Positions 9,050-16,792 of a stretch of DNA of 64,000 bases are shown piece after piece. The notes beneath the pieces were generated by a model, which saw only the letters and a program-made list of their open reading frames with translations, did not search any database and was not told the origin of the DNA. Source of the stretch: Psychrobacillus mangrovi (lineage in GTDB: Bacteria; Bacillota; Bacilli; Bacillales_A; Planococcaceae). The stretch spans positions 129,756-193,755 of the forward strand of contig NZ_JBAWSY010000007.1 in assembly GCF_037104765.1 (NCBI RefSeq), written 5' to 3'. Each line of letters opens with the position of its first letter. The stretch's first letter is position 1. A program made the translations under genes and the position numbers.

Positions 9050-9610
9050 CTAAGTTATAAAGGTCTTAAATTTTTTAAAAAAGAATAAAGCCATCTCAAC
9101 CCATAACCAACTATAAAGGAAAGAAAAAATAAAAATACTTCCTCCTGTAAGGACTGAAAAGGAATCAGATACGGCTGGCCCAAGTAAGGGAAAGTGGAAA
9201 ATATATAATAGACTCATAATACCTATCGTTAAGAGAATGGCACCACCAAAAATAATGCTTAATCTCTTCTTGAAAAAGGAAAAAGCTGCACCTATACCAA
9301 TCCCTAACAACCCTGTTGTAAAAGGAAAAATGACTAATTCACTTGGAAACAGAATGAATAGCAACAGGATGGTAAGAAAATAAGACATCACTCCCATCTG
9401 AAAAGAAAACATAGCACTAATCAAAATGGGTAAAGTTGCAAATGGGCTGATAAAATATCCGATCCCTGGTAAAAAGCCACCAGCAATCTGAAGTACAGCA
9501 GCCATACAGGCAAGAAAAGTTCCTAAAACAAGCCTCTTTGCTTTTGAATGTTTACGAAGTTCTAATTGGGCAAATCGAACATCCTCTGAAATTGATTTTA
9601 CAAAATACAT
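9050..9610 (-). CDS. Small polytopic membrane protein, ECF S-component-like
   Basis: A 186-aa protein with five to six hydrophobic segments. The part after residue 25 (RLVLGTFLACMAAVLQIAGGFLPGIGYFISPFATLPILIS) resembles substrate-binding S components of ECF vitamin transporters, with short loops and a central membrane hairpin. I cannot assign a substrate, and no ECF ATPase is encoded nearby. A strong GAGGTG site sits 5 bases before the ATG. The N-terminal 24 residues are charged and cytoplasmic. It lies between intergenic gaps with no operon partner. Confidence 0.7.
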   Translation of the reverse strand: MYFVKSISEDVRFAQLELRKHSKAKRLVLGTFLACMAAVLQIAGGFLPGIGYFISPFATLPILISAMFSFQMGVMSYFLTILLLFILFPSELVIFPFTTGLLGIGIGAAFSFFKKRLSIIFGGAILLTIGIMSLLYIFHFPLLGPAVSDSFSVLTGGSIFIFSFLYSWLWVEMALFFFKKFKTFIT

Positions 9611-10043
9611 TGGTCCACCTCATTCAAAACCTTTTTTAGATACAATGCAACGCTACGTCCTCCAACAAACAAAAAAGTTCTTCTTTTCATCAGAACTTCT
9701 TATAAAGATTGTATTTCTACTATTAATATCTTATAACTTTTTTAAATAATATTTTTTAATACTTAACTGATACACCATTTAATTTTTTTTTTACTTAGCT
9801 TGTTGGACTAAGGGACTTCAATAACGCATATAGTTTTATAAAATTAACTGTTTAAAAGTGAGGAAATTCTTAAAGCGGTTGAAAATATTACCCAAACGGA
9901 TTAGTTCATTTTTAGCAATAAGAAACATTAGTATTAATCCACTTAATTATCAGTATTCCGTTTTAATCCACGCTTAAATGAATTGAACCCCAACTATTAG
10001 ACATTAACTCTAACAATTGGGGTAATTTTTTCATTTTTAATAT
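9611..10043. other. Intergenic region with two hairpins
   Basis: No ORF I can support. AAGTTCT / AGAACTT at 9676-9698 is a short hairpin with an A-run on its left, so it can act as a leftward terminator. A larger hairpin at 9987-10023 is listed separately. The middle (9720-9980) is AT-rich and featureless. Confidence 0.55.
9987..10032. terminator. Terminator-like hairpin after the DUF1456 gene
   Basis: ACCCCAACTATTAGA pairs with TCTAACAATTGGGGT (two imperfect pairs) around a 7-base loop. The T-tract (TTTTTT) is on the rightward side. Read leftward it is a strong hairpin 20 bases after the DUF1456 stop, but without a T-run. Confidence 0.6.
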
Positions 10044-10553
10044 TTAGCTTGCTCTATACCTTACTGCCAAACCTTTCAAGAATTTTCGCGCAAAATTATC
10101 GCCGCACACTTTATAATTTCGATGCCCTTCTTTTCGTAAAATAGCACCTAATTCCCCTTTTGAAACAGCAATACCACCATCATCCAATATATCTAGCATA
10201 TCTTCGGTTGTTAATTGAAGTGCTACTTTCAACTTCTTAAGAAGCATATTGTTAGCACTCTTTTCAGGCGGTTCAGGGCTACTTGACTGTTCTGGTTTAG
10301 ACTCTTGTTTACCTCTTTTTAAAGTAATAAAACCATTCAAAAATGACGCTAACATCTTATTATTGCATTTAATCTGATATTCAGTTTCCTCTGCTTCATC
10401 TAGATCATCGTACTCATCTTTTGACTTTGTCAGTATCTTTAGTACTTCCTCTTTTGTCACTTCCAAACCGCCAAGTTTAAAGATCTCGATCATATCTTTA
10501 TTTTTTATATCTAGAGCATATCTCAGTCTAATTAATATATCGTTGTTATCCAT
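10044..10553 (-). CDS. DUF1456 family protein (YehS-like)
   Basis: A 169-aa cytoplasmic protein made of two copies of the ~70-residue DUF1456 helical domain. The first is DILIRLRYALDIKNKDMIEIFKLGG near residues 4-29. The second is MLLKKLKVALQLTTEDMLDILDDGG near 103-127. Each ends in a basic segment containing F(L)NGF or FLKGL. A low-complexity Ser/Pro/Glu linker (about 82-98) joins them. Homologues such as E. coli YehS have no settled biochemical function; the internal duplication is a family property. The ATG follows AGGAGG closely (spacing about 8). No operon partner is visible. Confidence 0.85.
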   Translation of the reverse strand: MDNNDILIRLRYALDIKNKDMIEIFKLGGLEVTKEEVLKILTKSKDEYDDLDEAEETEYQIKCNNKMLASFLNGFITLKRGKQESKPEQSSSPEPPEKSANNMLLKKLKVALQLTTEDMLDILDDGGIAVSKGELGAILRKEGHRNYKVCGDNFARKFLKGLAVRYRAS

Positions 10554-10820
10554 TTATAAACCTCCTAATAATGTTACCAATGCTACCTTACCATTTACTA
10601 GCCATTAATCACAACCAACAGTAAATTTTGAGAATCCTTCAACTATTCTCGAGCGTTTTTTCTACTGTTACATTAAGGAATATAGTTCGATTCTTGTTAT
10701 AAGTAAGTATTTCCTATCCCTCTTTTTCTCAAACTTAGTAGCACTTTACCATTCATAGAAATTAAATTTAAATAAAGAGTTGAATTTTATTTCAACTCAG
10801 ATGAGTATTACTAAAACTGA

Positions 10821-10857
10821 AATAACCACCTTTGAACAGTATTCAAAAGTGGTTATT
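10821..10857 (-). terminator. Terminator of the VOC gene
   Basis: AATAACCACCTTTGAA / TTCAAAAGTGGTTATT with a 5-base loop. Read leftward it is followed by TTTCAGTTTT. It lies about 63 bases after the VOC stop codon. Confidence 0.8.
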
Positions 10858-10919
10858 ATTGAATTTATTTGTTTATTTAACTCACGCCAACTATCTTGAA
10901 ACGATTGCAGTGAAAAATA

Positions 10920-11315
10920 TTATTTTGCGTTCTTATCTGGTTGATGAATTCCAAATATATTACCTTCAGGATCATGATAGTATCCTTGCCACGCCATTCC
11001 TGGTAAGGCATATTTAGGCATTGCAACCTTACCTCCATTATTAAGAATTTTAGATTCCGTTGCTTCGTAATCCTCCACTCCCATTGTACAAGCAAACCCA
11101 TTTAATGCTTGATTTGCTTCAGGGGGTGCACTTTGTCGTTGCATCAAAGCCCCATTTATACCAAGTTCATTTTCATCCCCAGTTATAGCTCCAAAATAAG
11201 GCATTCCAGCATAACTACTATAATCTTCAAATGTCCACCCAAAAACTTCTCCATAAAAATTCTTTGCGCGTTCCATGTCATCCACGTGGATTTCAAAATG
11301 TACTAATCTTCCCAT
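10920..11315 (-). CDS. VOC family protein (glyoxalase/bleomycin-resistance-like)
   Basis: A 131-aa vicinal oxygen chelate domain protein. It shows GRLVHFEIHVDDMERAKNFYGEVFGW at the N-terminus, a DPEGNIFGIHQPD C-terminal strand and the paired beta-alpha-beta-beta-beta layout. This is the YdhR/CatE-like single-domain type that binds a divalent metal, and its substrate is unknown. The in-frame TTG at 11327 overlaps the GGAGG ribosome binding site, so the ATG at 11315 (5 bases after GGAGGTA) is used. Cytoplasmic. Confidence 0.85.
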   Translation of the reverse strand: MGRLVHFEIHVDDMERAKNFYGEVFGWTFEDYSSYAGMPYFGAITGDENELGINGALMQRQSAPPEANQALNGFACTMGVEDYEATESKILNNGGKVAMPKYALPGMAWQGYYHDPEGNIFGIHQPDKNAK

Positions 11316-11557
11316 GATTACCTCCAAATTTTTATTTTTAAATATTATCCTAAATACATCCTCATTTAATATTCTATAAATATTAAAAATATCCTGCTAC
11401 AACAATCCAAGCTCCAATAACGATGTGCGGAGTGTATCTAGCAACACAAGGGGCTAATGGGTTTATTAATATTATATTTCATTATTTACGTCAAATAAAT
11501 TTAGCTTTGTACATATGCCTTGATAGATTAGCTCATTATTTATATACTTACAATAAA

Positions 11558-11823
11558 ACGGAGGGGCTGTCCAATAAGTCCTCCATCTGCTTTTGTATTT
11601 CAATCTAATAATGTTGATTGAGTGAAAGGCAATCTAAGTTCGCCGCGTCCTGCGGCAACGATTGCATGACCAACATCCTGTTGGCCCGAGGAGGCTCGGC
11701 GCTCGCCCGCGGAAAGCGTCCGCCTGGAACGGAAATACATCACACTTTTTAATAGAAGTTACGAAGAAAGGGGCTGCCCTTAAAAGTCATTATTTTGACT
11801 TTCAGAACAGTCCCTCTGTTTTT
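11558..11823. mobile_element. MITE-like element with terminal inverted repeats
   Basis: About 265 bases with no coding capacity. The left end GAGGGGCTGTCCAATAAGTC resembles the reverse complement of the right end (GAGGGACTGTTCTGAAAGTC), giving imperfect terminal inverted repeats of about 20 bases. The interior is much more GC-rich than the surroundings (CCCGAGGAGGCTCGGCG, GCGGAAAGCGTCCGCC), like the dispersed repeats of many Bacillaceae. The right end also folds into a long hairpin (GGGGCTGCCC...AGTCCC with AAAGTCA/TGACTTT inside) followed by GTTTTTT, so it could terminate rightward transcription. It lies between two genes, after the phoU 3' end. Confidence 0.6.
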
Positions 11824-11867
11824 TATCTCGATTCCCTAATTGGAGTATTCACAAATCATTTTTACTT

Positions 11868-12527
11868 TTATGAATTAAAATCATACATTTGACCTTTAAT
11901 CAAATATGCTGTACTTTCAGCAATATTTGTTATATGGTCTGCTGTTCTCTCTAGAAAACGATTTACAAATAATAATTGTACAACCTGATCTGTTTCTTCT
12001 GGATGTTCACTAAGATAGGTAGTAAGGTTTTTATATGTTTCACTATTATATTGATCCACTATATCATCTAAGTCGCCAACTTCTTTTGCAAGTAGGATAT
12101 TTTCCTCTAAAAAAGATTGTAGTGCTTTTCGAAGCATTTCAATCGATACTTCTTTCATCTTTTCTAGATGCGTAATCTCCAGTAAAGATTTAGTATTACG
12201 GATTTTGATAGTTGCTTTTGCAATATTTACTGCAAAATCCGCGACCCGTTCAATTTCAGATGAAATTTTAAGTACACCAATAATTTCGCGCAAATCTCTT
12301 GAAACCGGTGCTTCTGATGCCATTAGCCAGATTGCAAACTGATTAATTTCCATCTCAAGGCTATCAATAGCTGTATCTCCCTCAATAACTTTTAAAGCTA
12401 TCTCGACATCTTGTGTTTTCAAGGCCTTTAAAGATCTTTCAAGAGCAACAATTGATAGTTCACCCATTTCGGTGATTTTTCTTTTTAATTCCCCTAAATT
12501 GTTTTCAAAGTTCATACGAATGCCCAT
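11868..12527 (-). CDS. phoU: Phosphate signalling protein PhoU
   Basis: A 219-aa protein with two copies of the PhoU three-helix bundle. The MNFENNLGELKRKITEMGELSIVALERS start and the two metal-binding E-x3-D motifs (ERVADFAVN near 112-120 and ERTADHITN near 193-201) are visible. PhoU binds metal ions, interacts with the Pst transporter and a PhoR-type sensor, and limits phosphate uptake and Pho signalling. It is the last gene of the pst operon, 14 bases after pstB. Cytoplasmic. The first ATG has a weak GGGGGA site; an internal ATG four codons later has none. Confidence 0.95.
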   Translation of the reverse strand: MGIRMNFENNLGELKRKITEMGELSIVALERSLKALKTQDVEIALKVIEGDTAIDSLEMEINQFAIWLMASEAPVSRDLREIIGVLKISSEIERVADFAVNIAKATIKIRNTKSLLEITHLEKMKEVSIEMLRKALQSFLEENILLAKEVGDLDDIVDQYNSETYKNLTTYLSEHPEETDQVVQLLFVNRFLERTADHITNIAESTAYLIKGQMYDFNS

Positions 12528-12541
12528 TTGTTATCCCCCTA

Positions 12542-13312
12542 TTATCCAAATCGACCTGTTACATAATCTTCTGTTCTTTGATCCTGTGGTGTAGAGAAAA
12601 TGCTATCTGTATCATCGTATTCGACTACTTCTCCATTTAAGAAGAATGCCGTTTTATCAGATATTCTTGCAGCTTGTTGCATGTTATGTGTAACTATGAC
12701 AATTGTATAATCTTTTTTCATGTTTGTAATTAATTCTTCTATTTTTAACGTAGAAATTGGATCTAATGCTGAAGTAGGCTCGTCCATTAGAATAATATCT
12801 GGTTTCATCGCAATAGCACGAGCAATACACACGCGTTGTTGCTGACCACCTGACAAACCAAGTGCCGATGTTTTTAGACGGTCTTTTACTTCATCCCAAA
12901 TCGCTGCACTGCGCAAACTTTCTTCTACAATTTTATTTAATTCTTTTTTACTTTTAATGCCTTGCATTCTTGGACCATAGGCAACATTGTCATAAATACT
13001 CATTGGAAATAGATTTGGTTTTTGAAATACCATCCCTACTTTCGTTCGTAATTTGATTACATCATTTGTTTTATAAACATTTTCATGATCAATGACAACA
13101 TCTCCTGTAATTTTCACGCCATCGATTAAATCATTCATACGATTTAATGTTCGTAAAAAGGTTGATTTACCACAACCTGAAGGGCCGATTAAAGCAGTAA
13201 CCTCTTTTTCATGAATAGCAAGATCGACTCCGAATAACGCTTGTTTCTCACCATAAAATAAATTTAAATCTTTTACATTAATTTTCGATGTACCCTCTTT
13301 ACGTTGCTCCAT
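12542..13312 (-). CDS. pstB: Phosphate ABC transporter ATP-binding protein PstB
   Basis: A 256-aa ABC ATPase. Walker A GPSGCGKST is at residues 43-51, the Q-loop in GMVFQKPNLFP near 96, the ABC signature LSGGQQQR near 153, Walker B IILMDEPTSALD near 172-183, and the switch His in VIVTHNM. The adjacent YGPRMQG and the MNDLIDGVKITGDV region are specific to PstB. It powers phosphate import through PstC/PstA. It lies in the pst operon between pstA (81-base gap) and phoU. No strong ribosome binding site is seen before the ATG, so translation may depend on a weaker site. Confidence 0.97.
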   Translation of the reverse strand: MEQRKEGTSKINVKDLNLFYGEKQALFGVDLAIHEKEVTALIGPSGCGKSTFLRTLNRMNDLIDGVKITGDVVIDHENVYKTNDVIKLRTKVGMVFQKPNLFPMSIYDNVAYGPRMQGIKSKKELNKIVEESLRSAAIWDEVKDRLKTSALGLSGGQQQRVCIARAIAMKPDIILMDEPTSALDPISTLKIEELITNMKKDYTIVIVTHNMQQAARISDKTAFFLNGEVVEYDDTDSIFSTPQDQRTEDYVTGRFG

Positions 13313-13393
13313 TTGCGAAAATACCTTCCCTACTCGTTTTTTTGGTCGTTAGCCCACCATGTTCTACTTCTGATGACCTCATTAACTTACTTC

Positions 13394-14221
13394 TTATTTA
13401 TTTGTTGCTTTGTTAAATTTCTTCGAAATAAATGTTGCTATAAGATTGATTGCCAAAATAATTACTATTAAAACAATACCAACTGCTGCAGCAAGTTCTA
13501 TGTCTCCAGACTCTTGTGTTACTAAATAAGAATGAACAGTTAAAGTTCTAGCTGATGATAGAATGCTCTCTGGCATAGCTGCTACTGTCCCAGCAGTTAA
13601 GAATATTGCAGCTGATTCTCCAACAATTCGTCCAACTGAAAGGATTATACCAGATAAAATTCCCGGCATTGAACTTGGTAAAATCACCTTATATAATGTT
13701 TGTAATTTTGTCGTTCCAAGTGCTAATGAACCTTCACGATATGAACGCGGCACTGTTTTCAACGCTTCTTCAGTTGTTCGAATGATTACAGGTAACACTA
13801 TAATCGTTAAGGTTAATGAAGCAGCTAGAATCGACATACCTAATTTTAACGTAGTTACAAAGAAAACTGCTCCAAACAAACCGTAAATAATGGAGGGAAT
13901 CCCTGTTAAGCTTTCAGTTGCAAAGCGTATTAGTCTTACTAATCGCCCTTGTTTAGCATATTCTTGTAAATAAACAGCTGCTAATATTCCGATAGGTGTT
14001 GCAATGACTAACGAAATAAGAACTGTGTATATAGTTGTTACGATCATTGGCCAAATACCACCACCGCCAGTTGGAGAATAATCACCGAAGATGAAGTCAA
14101 AGCTAATCAAATTGAAACCTTTATAAAAGATAAATCCAACAATCATAACGAGGACGGCAACCGATAAGAAAGCTGATAACCATAAAAGTCCACGTAACAA
14201 GTTATCTTTCAAATATCTCAT
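13394..14221 (-). CDS. pstA: Phosphate ABC transporter permease PstA
   Basis: A 275-aa permease with six hydrophobic segments. It has the binding-protein-dependent transport EAA loop (EEALKTVPRSYREGSLALGTTKLQTL near 150-175) and the PstA-typical GGIWPMIVTTIYTVL and SLTGIPSIIYGLFG stretches. It forms the membrane channel with PstC. Its ATG lies just past the pstC stop, and the GGAGG site falls inside the end of pstC, so the two are translationally coupled. Confidence 0.96.
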   Translation of the reverse strand: MRYLKDNLLRGLLWLSAFLSVAVLVMIVGFIFYKGFNLISFDFIFGDYSPTGGGGIWPMIVTTIYTVLISLVIATPIGILAAVYLQEYAKQGRLVRLIRFATESLTGIPSIIYGLFGAVFFVTTLKLGMSILAASLTLTIIVLPVIIRTTEEALKTVPRSYREGSLALGTTKLQTLYKVILPSSMPGILSGIILSVGRIVGESAAIFLTAGTVAAMPESILSSARTLTVHSYLVTQESGDIELAAAVGIVLIVIILAINLIATFISKKFNKATNK

Positions 14222-14222
14222 C

Positions 14223-15137
14223 TTAGTTACCTCCCTTCGAACTTATTTTTGCTAGTACAAAATTTAATATTAATATAAACGAGAATAAAACAATTCCGGT
14301 TGCAAATAACATTTCTTGATGTGTACCGAATGCATAACCCATTTCTAATGCAATATTTGTTGTTAGTGGACGAACACTATCTGTTAAGCTAGTTGGAACG
14401 ATTAAACTATTACCAGCCACTAAGATAACTGCCATCGTTTCGCCAATCGCTCGACCTAATCCTAATACGATTGCCGTCATAATACCTGATTTAGCTGCTG
14501 GAACAATGACTTTAAAAATTGTCCCAATTTGTGATACTCCTAGGGCGTATGATCCTTCACGATATGTTTGTGGCACTGCACGAATCGCTGTCTCTGCTAC
14601 AGTCACAATTGTTGGTAACATCATGATTGCTAGCACAAGGATAACAGCTAATAAGCTTTGTCCTTTTACTAAACCTAAACTGTTTTGTAAAAACGGAACA
14701 ATGATTGCTAGTCCAAATACACCATATAGTACTGATGGGATACCCGCTAGCAACTGAATTGCTGGTGAAATAATTTTGGCTATCCTTTTTGAAGCAATTT
14801 CTGCTAAGAAAATAGCTGTAAATAAGCCAATAGGGACACCAATAATTAATGCTCCAATCGTTGCGAAAATAGATGCAACAATCATTGGGAATATACCAAA
14901 TTTATCTTCACTCGGTACCCAATCATCACCCAAAATAAAGTCTATAAAGCTATAGCCCTCTACTACAAAGGGATGAGCTCCCTTATAAAATACAAATCCA
15001 ATGATTAACAATAAAGTTATTACTGAGAGAAGGGCACAAATCAAGAAAATTCTTGAAGACACCTTCTCTAACATATACTTCCTTTTATTTGCTTTACCGA
15101 TATCTACGGCTTGCTTGTTAGTTGTTGGGATAGACAC
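14223..15137 (-). CDS. pstC: Phosphate ABC transporter permease PstC
   Basis: A 304-aa permease with six membrane segments, an N-terminal cytoplasmic tail of ~25 residues and the EAA loop AETAIRAVPQTYREGSYALG near 185-205. LLAGIPSVLYGVFGLA marks the PstC/PstA family. The start is GTG at 15137, 7 bases after a GGAGG site. It partners PstA in phosphate import. A 247-base gap with a repeat-like element separates it from pstS, unlike the tight spacing of the rest of the operon, which may let PstS be made in excess. Confidence 0.96.
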   Translation of the reverse strand: MSIPTTNKQAVDIGKANKRKYMLEKVSSRIFLICALLSVITLLLIIGFVFYKGAHPFVVEGYSFIDFILGDDWVPSEDKFGIFPMIVASIFATIGALIIGVPIGLFTAIFLAEIASKRIAKIISPAIQLLAGIPSVLYGVFGLAIIVPFLQNSLGLVKGQSLLAVILVLAIMMLPTIVTVAETAIRAVPQTYREGSYALGVSQIGTIFKVIVPAAKSGIMTAIVLGLGRAIGETMAVILVAGNSLIVPTSLTDSVRPLTTNIALEMGYAFGTHQEMLFATGIVLFSFILILNFVLAKISSKGGN

Positions 15138-15384
15138 TCTTTATTCCTCCAAGATTCCGTCAAAAATTATGTTGTTATCTTCCTTTTCAAATACGCCTCG
15201 GCGTATTTGCGCCTAGATTTTTATCGAGCTCGCTCAATAAATTCCTCTAAAAATCTGTGGCATCCGCCGGAGGCTTTAATTTTATTCAGCAAGGGTTTGT
15301 GGACCCCCATTGAATTGATGCTATGCATTCATTTCACCACTAATAGATGTGAGACACTTCTGCTAAATGAAGTTAAATAGTTAT
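15138..15384. repeat. Repeat-like element inside the pst operon (pstS-pstC gap)
   Basis: This gap holds a perfect 9-bp hairpin CAAATACGC / GCGTATTTG (15188-15209, loop CTCG). It also holds phrases shared with the purE leader at about 61978-62072: GCCTCGG-TATTTG, AAATCT followed by CATCC-CCG-AGGCTT, then ends in -GAAGTTAA. The shared order of these pieces suggests a dispersed REP-like element. Read leftward the hairpin has no T-tract, so it looks like an RNA-stability or partial-attenuation element rather than a full terminator. Confidence 0.5.
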
Positions 15385-16227
15385 TTATTTTACAGGGATT
15401 GCTCCTGCTTCAGCTGCAATGAGTTGTCCATCTTCACTTAAAATAAAATCTATAAATCTTTGTCCAGCATCTGTTAATTGTCCATCTTTATATACAAACA
15501 AAAACGGTCTAGACAAACTGTATTTACCTTGTAAAACATTTTCTGCAGTTGCTTCTACGCCATTAATATCTATTGTTGAAATCGATTCATCAATATATTC
15601 AAATGAGATAAAGCCAACTGCATGTTTATTGTTTGAGACTGTTGTTTTAATATTTCCATTACCACTTGCGATAATTGAGCTTCTTACTAATTCACCAGAG
15701 CTATAGTCAACGATTTCTTGGAACGCATCACGTGAACCTGAACCATCCTCACGAGAGACAACTACGATTTCCATATCATCTCCACCCAGTTCATTCCAGT
15801 TCGTTACTTCACCAGTAAAAATCTGCTTTATTTGCTCTATCGTAAGATCTTTTACTTTGTTACTCGGATGAGTCACTACTACAATTCCATCGTAAGCAAT
15901 AACTACTTCATTCAACCCATTCGCTTTTTCTTCTTCTTTTAAATCCCGCGAAGACATTCCTATTTCCGACACTCCACTAATTGCGTTAGTAATTCCCGCA
16001 GAAGAACCAATTTGATTTATCTCAATTCTCGTATCATTTGTCTCTGAATATTTCGCTGCTAATTTCTCAGCAAGCGGCCCTACAGATGTAGATCCTGAAA
16101 TAGATACTGTAGCACCATTACCATCTGACGTCTGTGAATCATTATCGTTATTGCTTGTACATGCTGTTAGTACAACAAGTATTGAAAGCATGAATAATCC
16201 CATTTTTACTTTTTTAAAACTAATCAT
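15385..16227 (-). CDS. pstS: Phosphate ABC transporter substrate-binding lipoprotein PstS
   Basis: A 280-aa lipoprotein. The signal peptide with lipobox LTAC puts the lipidated cysteine near residue 23, followed by a Ser/Asn/Asp linker. The mature protein starts with VSISGSTSVGPLAEKL, whose SGSTS loop binds phosphate. SREDGSGSRDAFQEIV near 155-170 supplies further phosphate ligands. It captures phosphate outside the membrane for PstCAB. A GGAGG site precedes the ATG, and a Pho-box promoter lies 50-110 bases upstream. It is the first gene of pstSCAB-phoU. Confidence 0.96.
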   Translation of the reverse strand: MISFKKVKMGLFMLSILVVLTACTSNNDNDSQTSDGNGATVSISGSTSVGPLAEKLAAKYSETNDTRIEINQIGSSAGITNAISGVSEIGMSSRDLKEEEKANGLNEVVIAYDGIVVVTHPSNKVKDLTIEQIKQIFTGEVTNWNELGGDDMEIVVVSREDGSGSRDAFQEIVDYSSGELVRSSIIASGNGNIKTTVSNNKHAVGFISFEYIDESISTIDINGVEATAENVLQGKYSLSRPFLFVYKDGQLTDAGQRFIDFILSEDGQLIAAEAGAIPVK

Positions 16228-16278
16228 TTCTAACCTCCAAGAAATATGTTAGGAACTTTTCTTTGTCGTTTTTTGTCT

Positions 16279-16337
16279 ATTATAGAATAAATGCATAGTG
16301 TAAATTTTTGATACGATAATTGTAAAGGTATTGTAAA
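16279..16337 (-). promoter_or_regulatory. PhoP-box promoter of the pst operon
   Basis: Read leftward: three TTTACA repeats at 16337-16332, 16326-16321 and 16304-16299. They are spaced 11 and 22 bases apart, the 11-bp register of Bacillus PhoP boxes (TT[A/T/C]ACA). A TATAAT -10 element follows at 16284-16279, 20 bases after the last repeat. This is good evidence that pst is induced by phosphate starvation through PhoP. Confidence 0.85.
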
Positions 16338-16792
16338 TTTTATTAAGAGCAAGATATTTTGTGTTAATTTTTTCTAAATATTTTGCATACGGAGTTAACT
16401 TATGATGAGTTTAATTTAAAATAATAATACTTCTTGTTTATTTTGTTTTTTAGTAATTAATAAATTCTATTTAAGCATAGAAATAATAAAAAGCTCGAAG
16501 ATTCATCTTTGAACCTTCGAGCTTACTTTCGTATATTATTGTAATCTAACCATGCCACTGCTTCGACTTTTATAATTCAAATGTAGAATCTAAAGTTTTC
16601 CTTTTGTCCTTATTTTTCAATAAATCCTTCCTAACGAAAGCTACACTTACTTCGCTGGCAAATTTATCTTTACATAGCCTTTTATTAAACTAGGAAGTTT
16701 CAAATATTGTATTACCAAAATAAATCAAGCTTTCCCTCCCCATTTACTTATGCGCTTTTCATGGAGAGCTTCTCTGATTGGTAGCTTCTTGA
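16338..16792. other. Intergenic region between pstS and the DHA2 gene
   Basis: AT-rich, without an ORF I can support. It contains a leftward terminator (16491-16524) and just to its right a short sequence (16541-16566) resembling the end of rlmD; see findings. The stretch 16567-16792 shows nothing recognisable. Confidence 0.5.
16487..16524 (-). terminator. Terminator downstream of the DHA2 transporter
   Basis: AAGCTCGAAG / CTTCGAGCTT with a 14-base loop; read leftward it runs into TTTTTATTATTT. It lies about 270 bases after the transporter stop. Confidence 0.7.
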
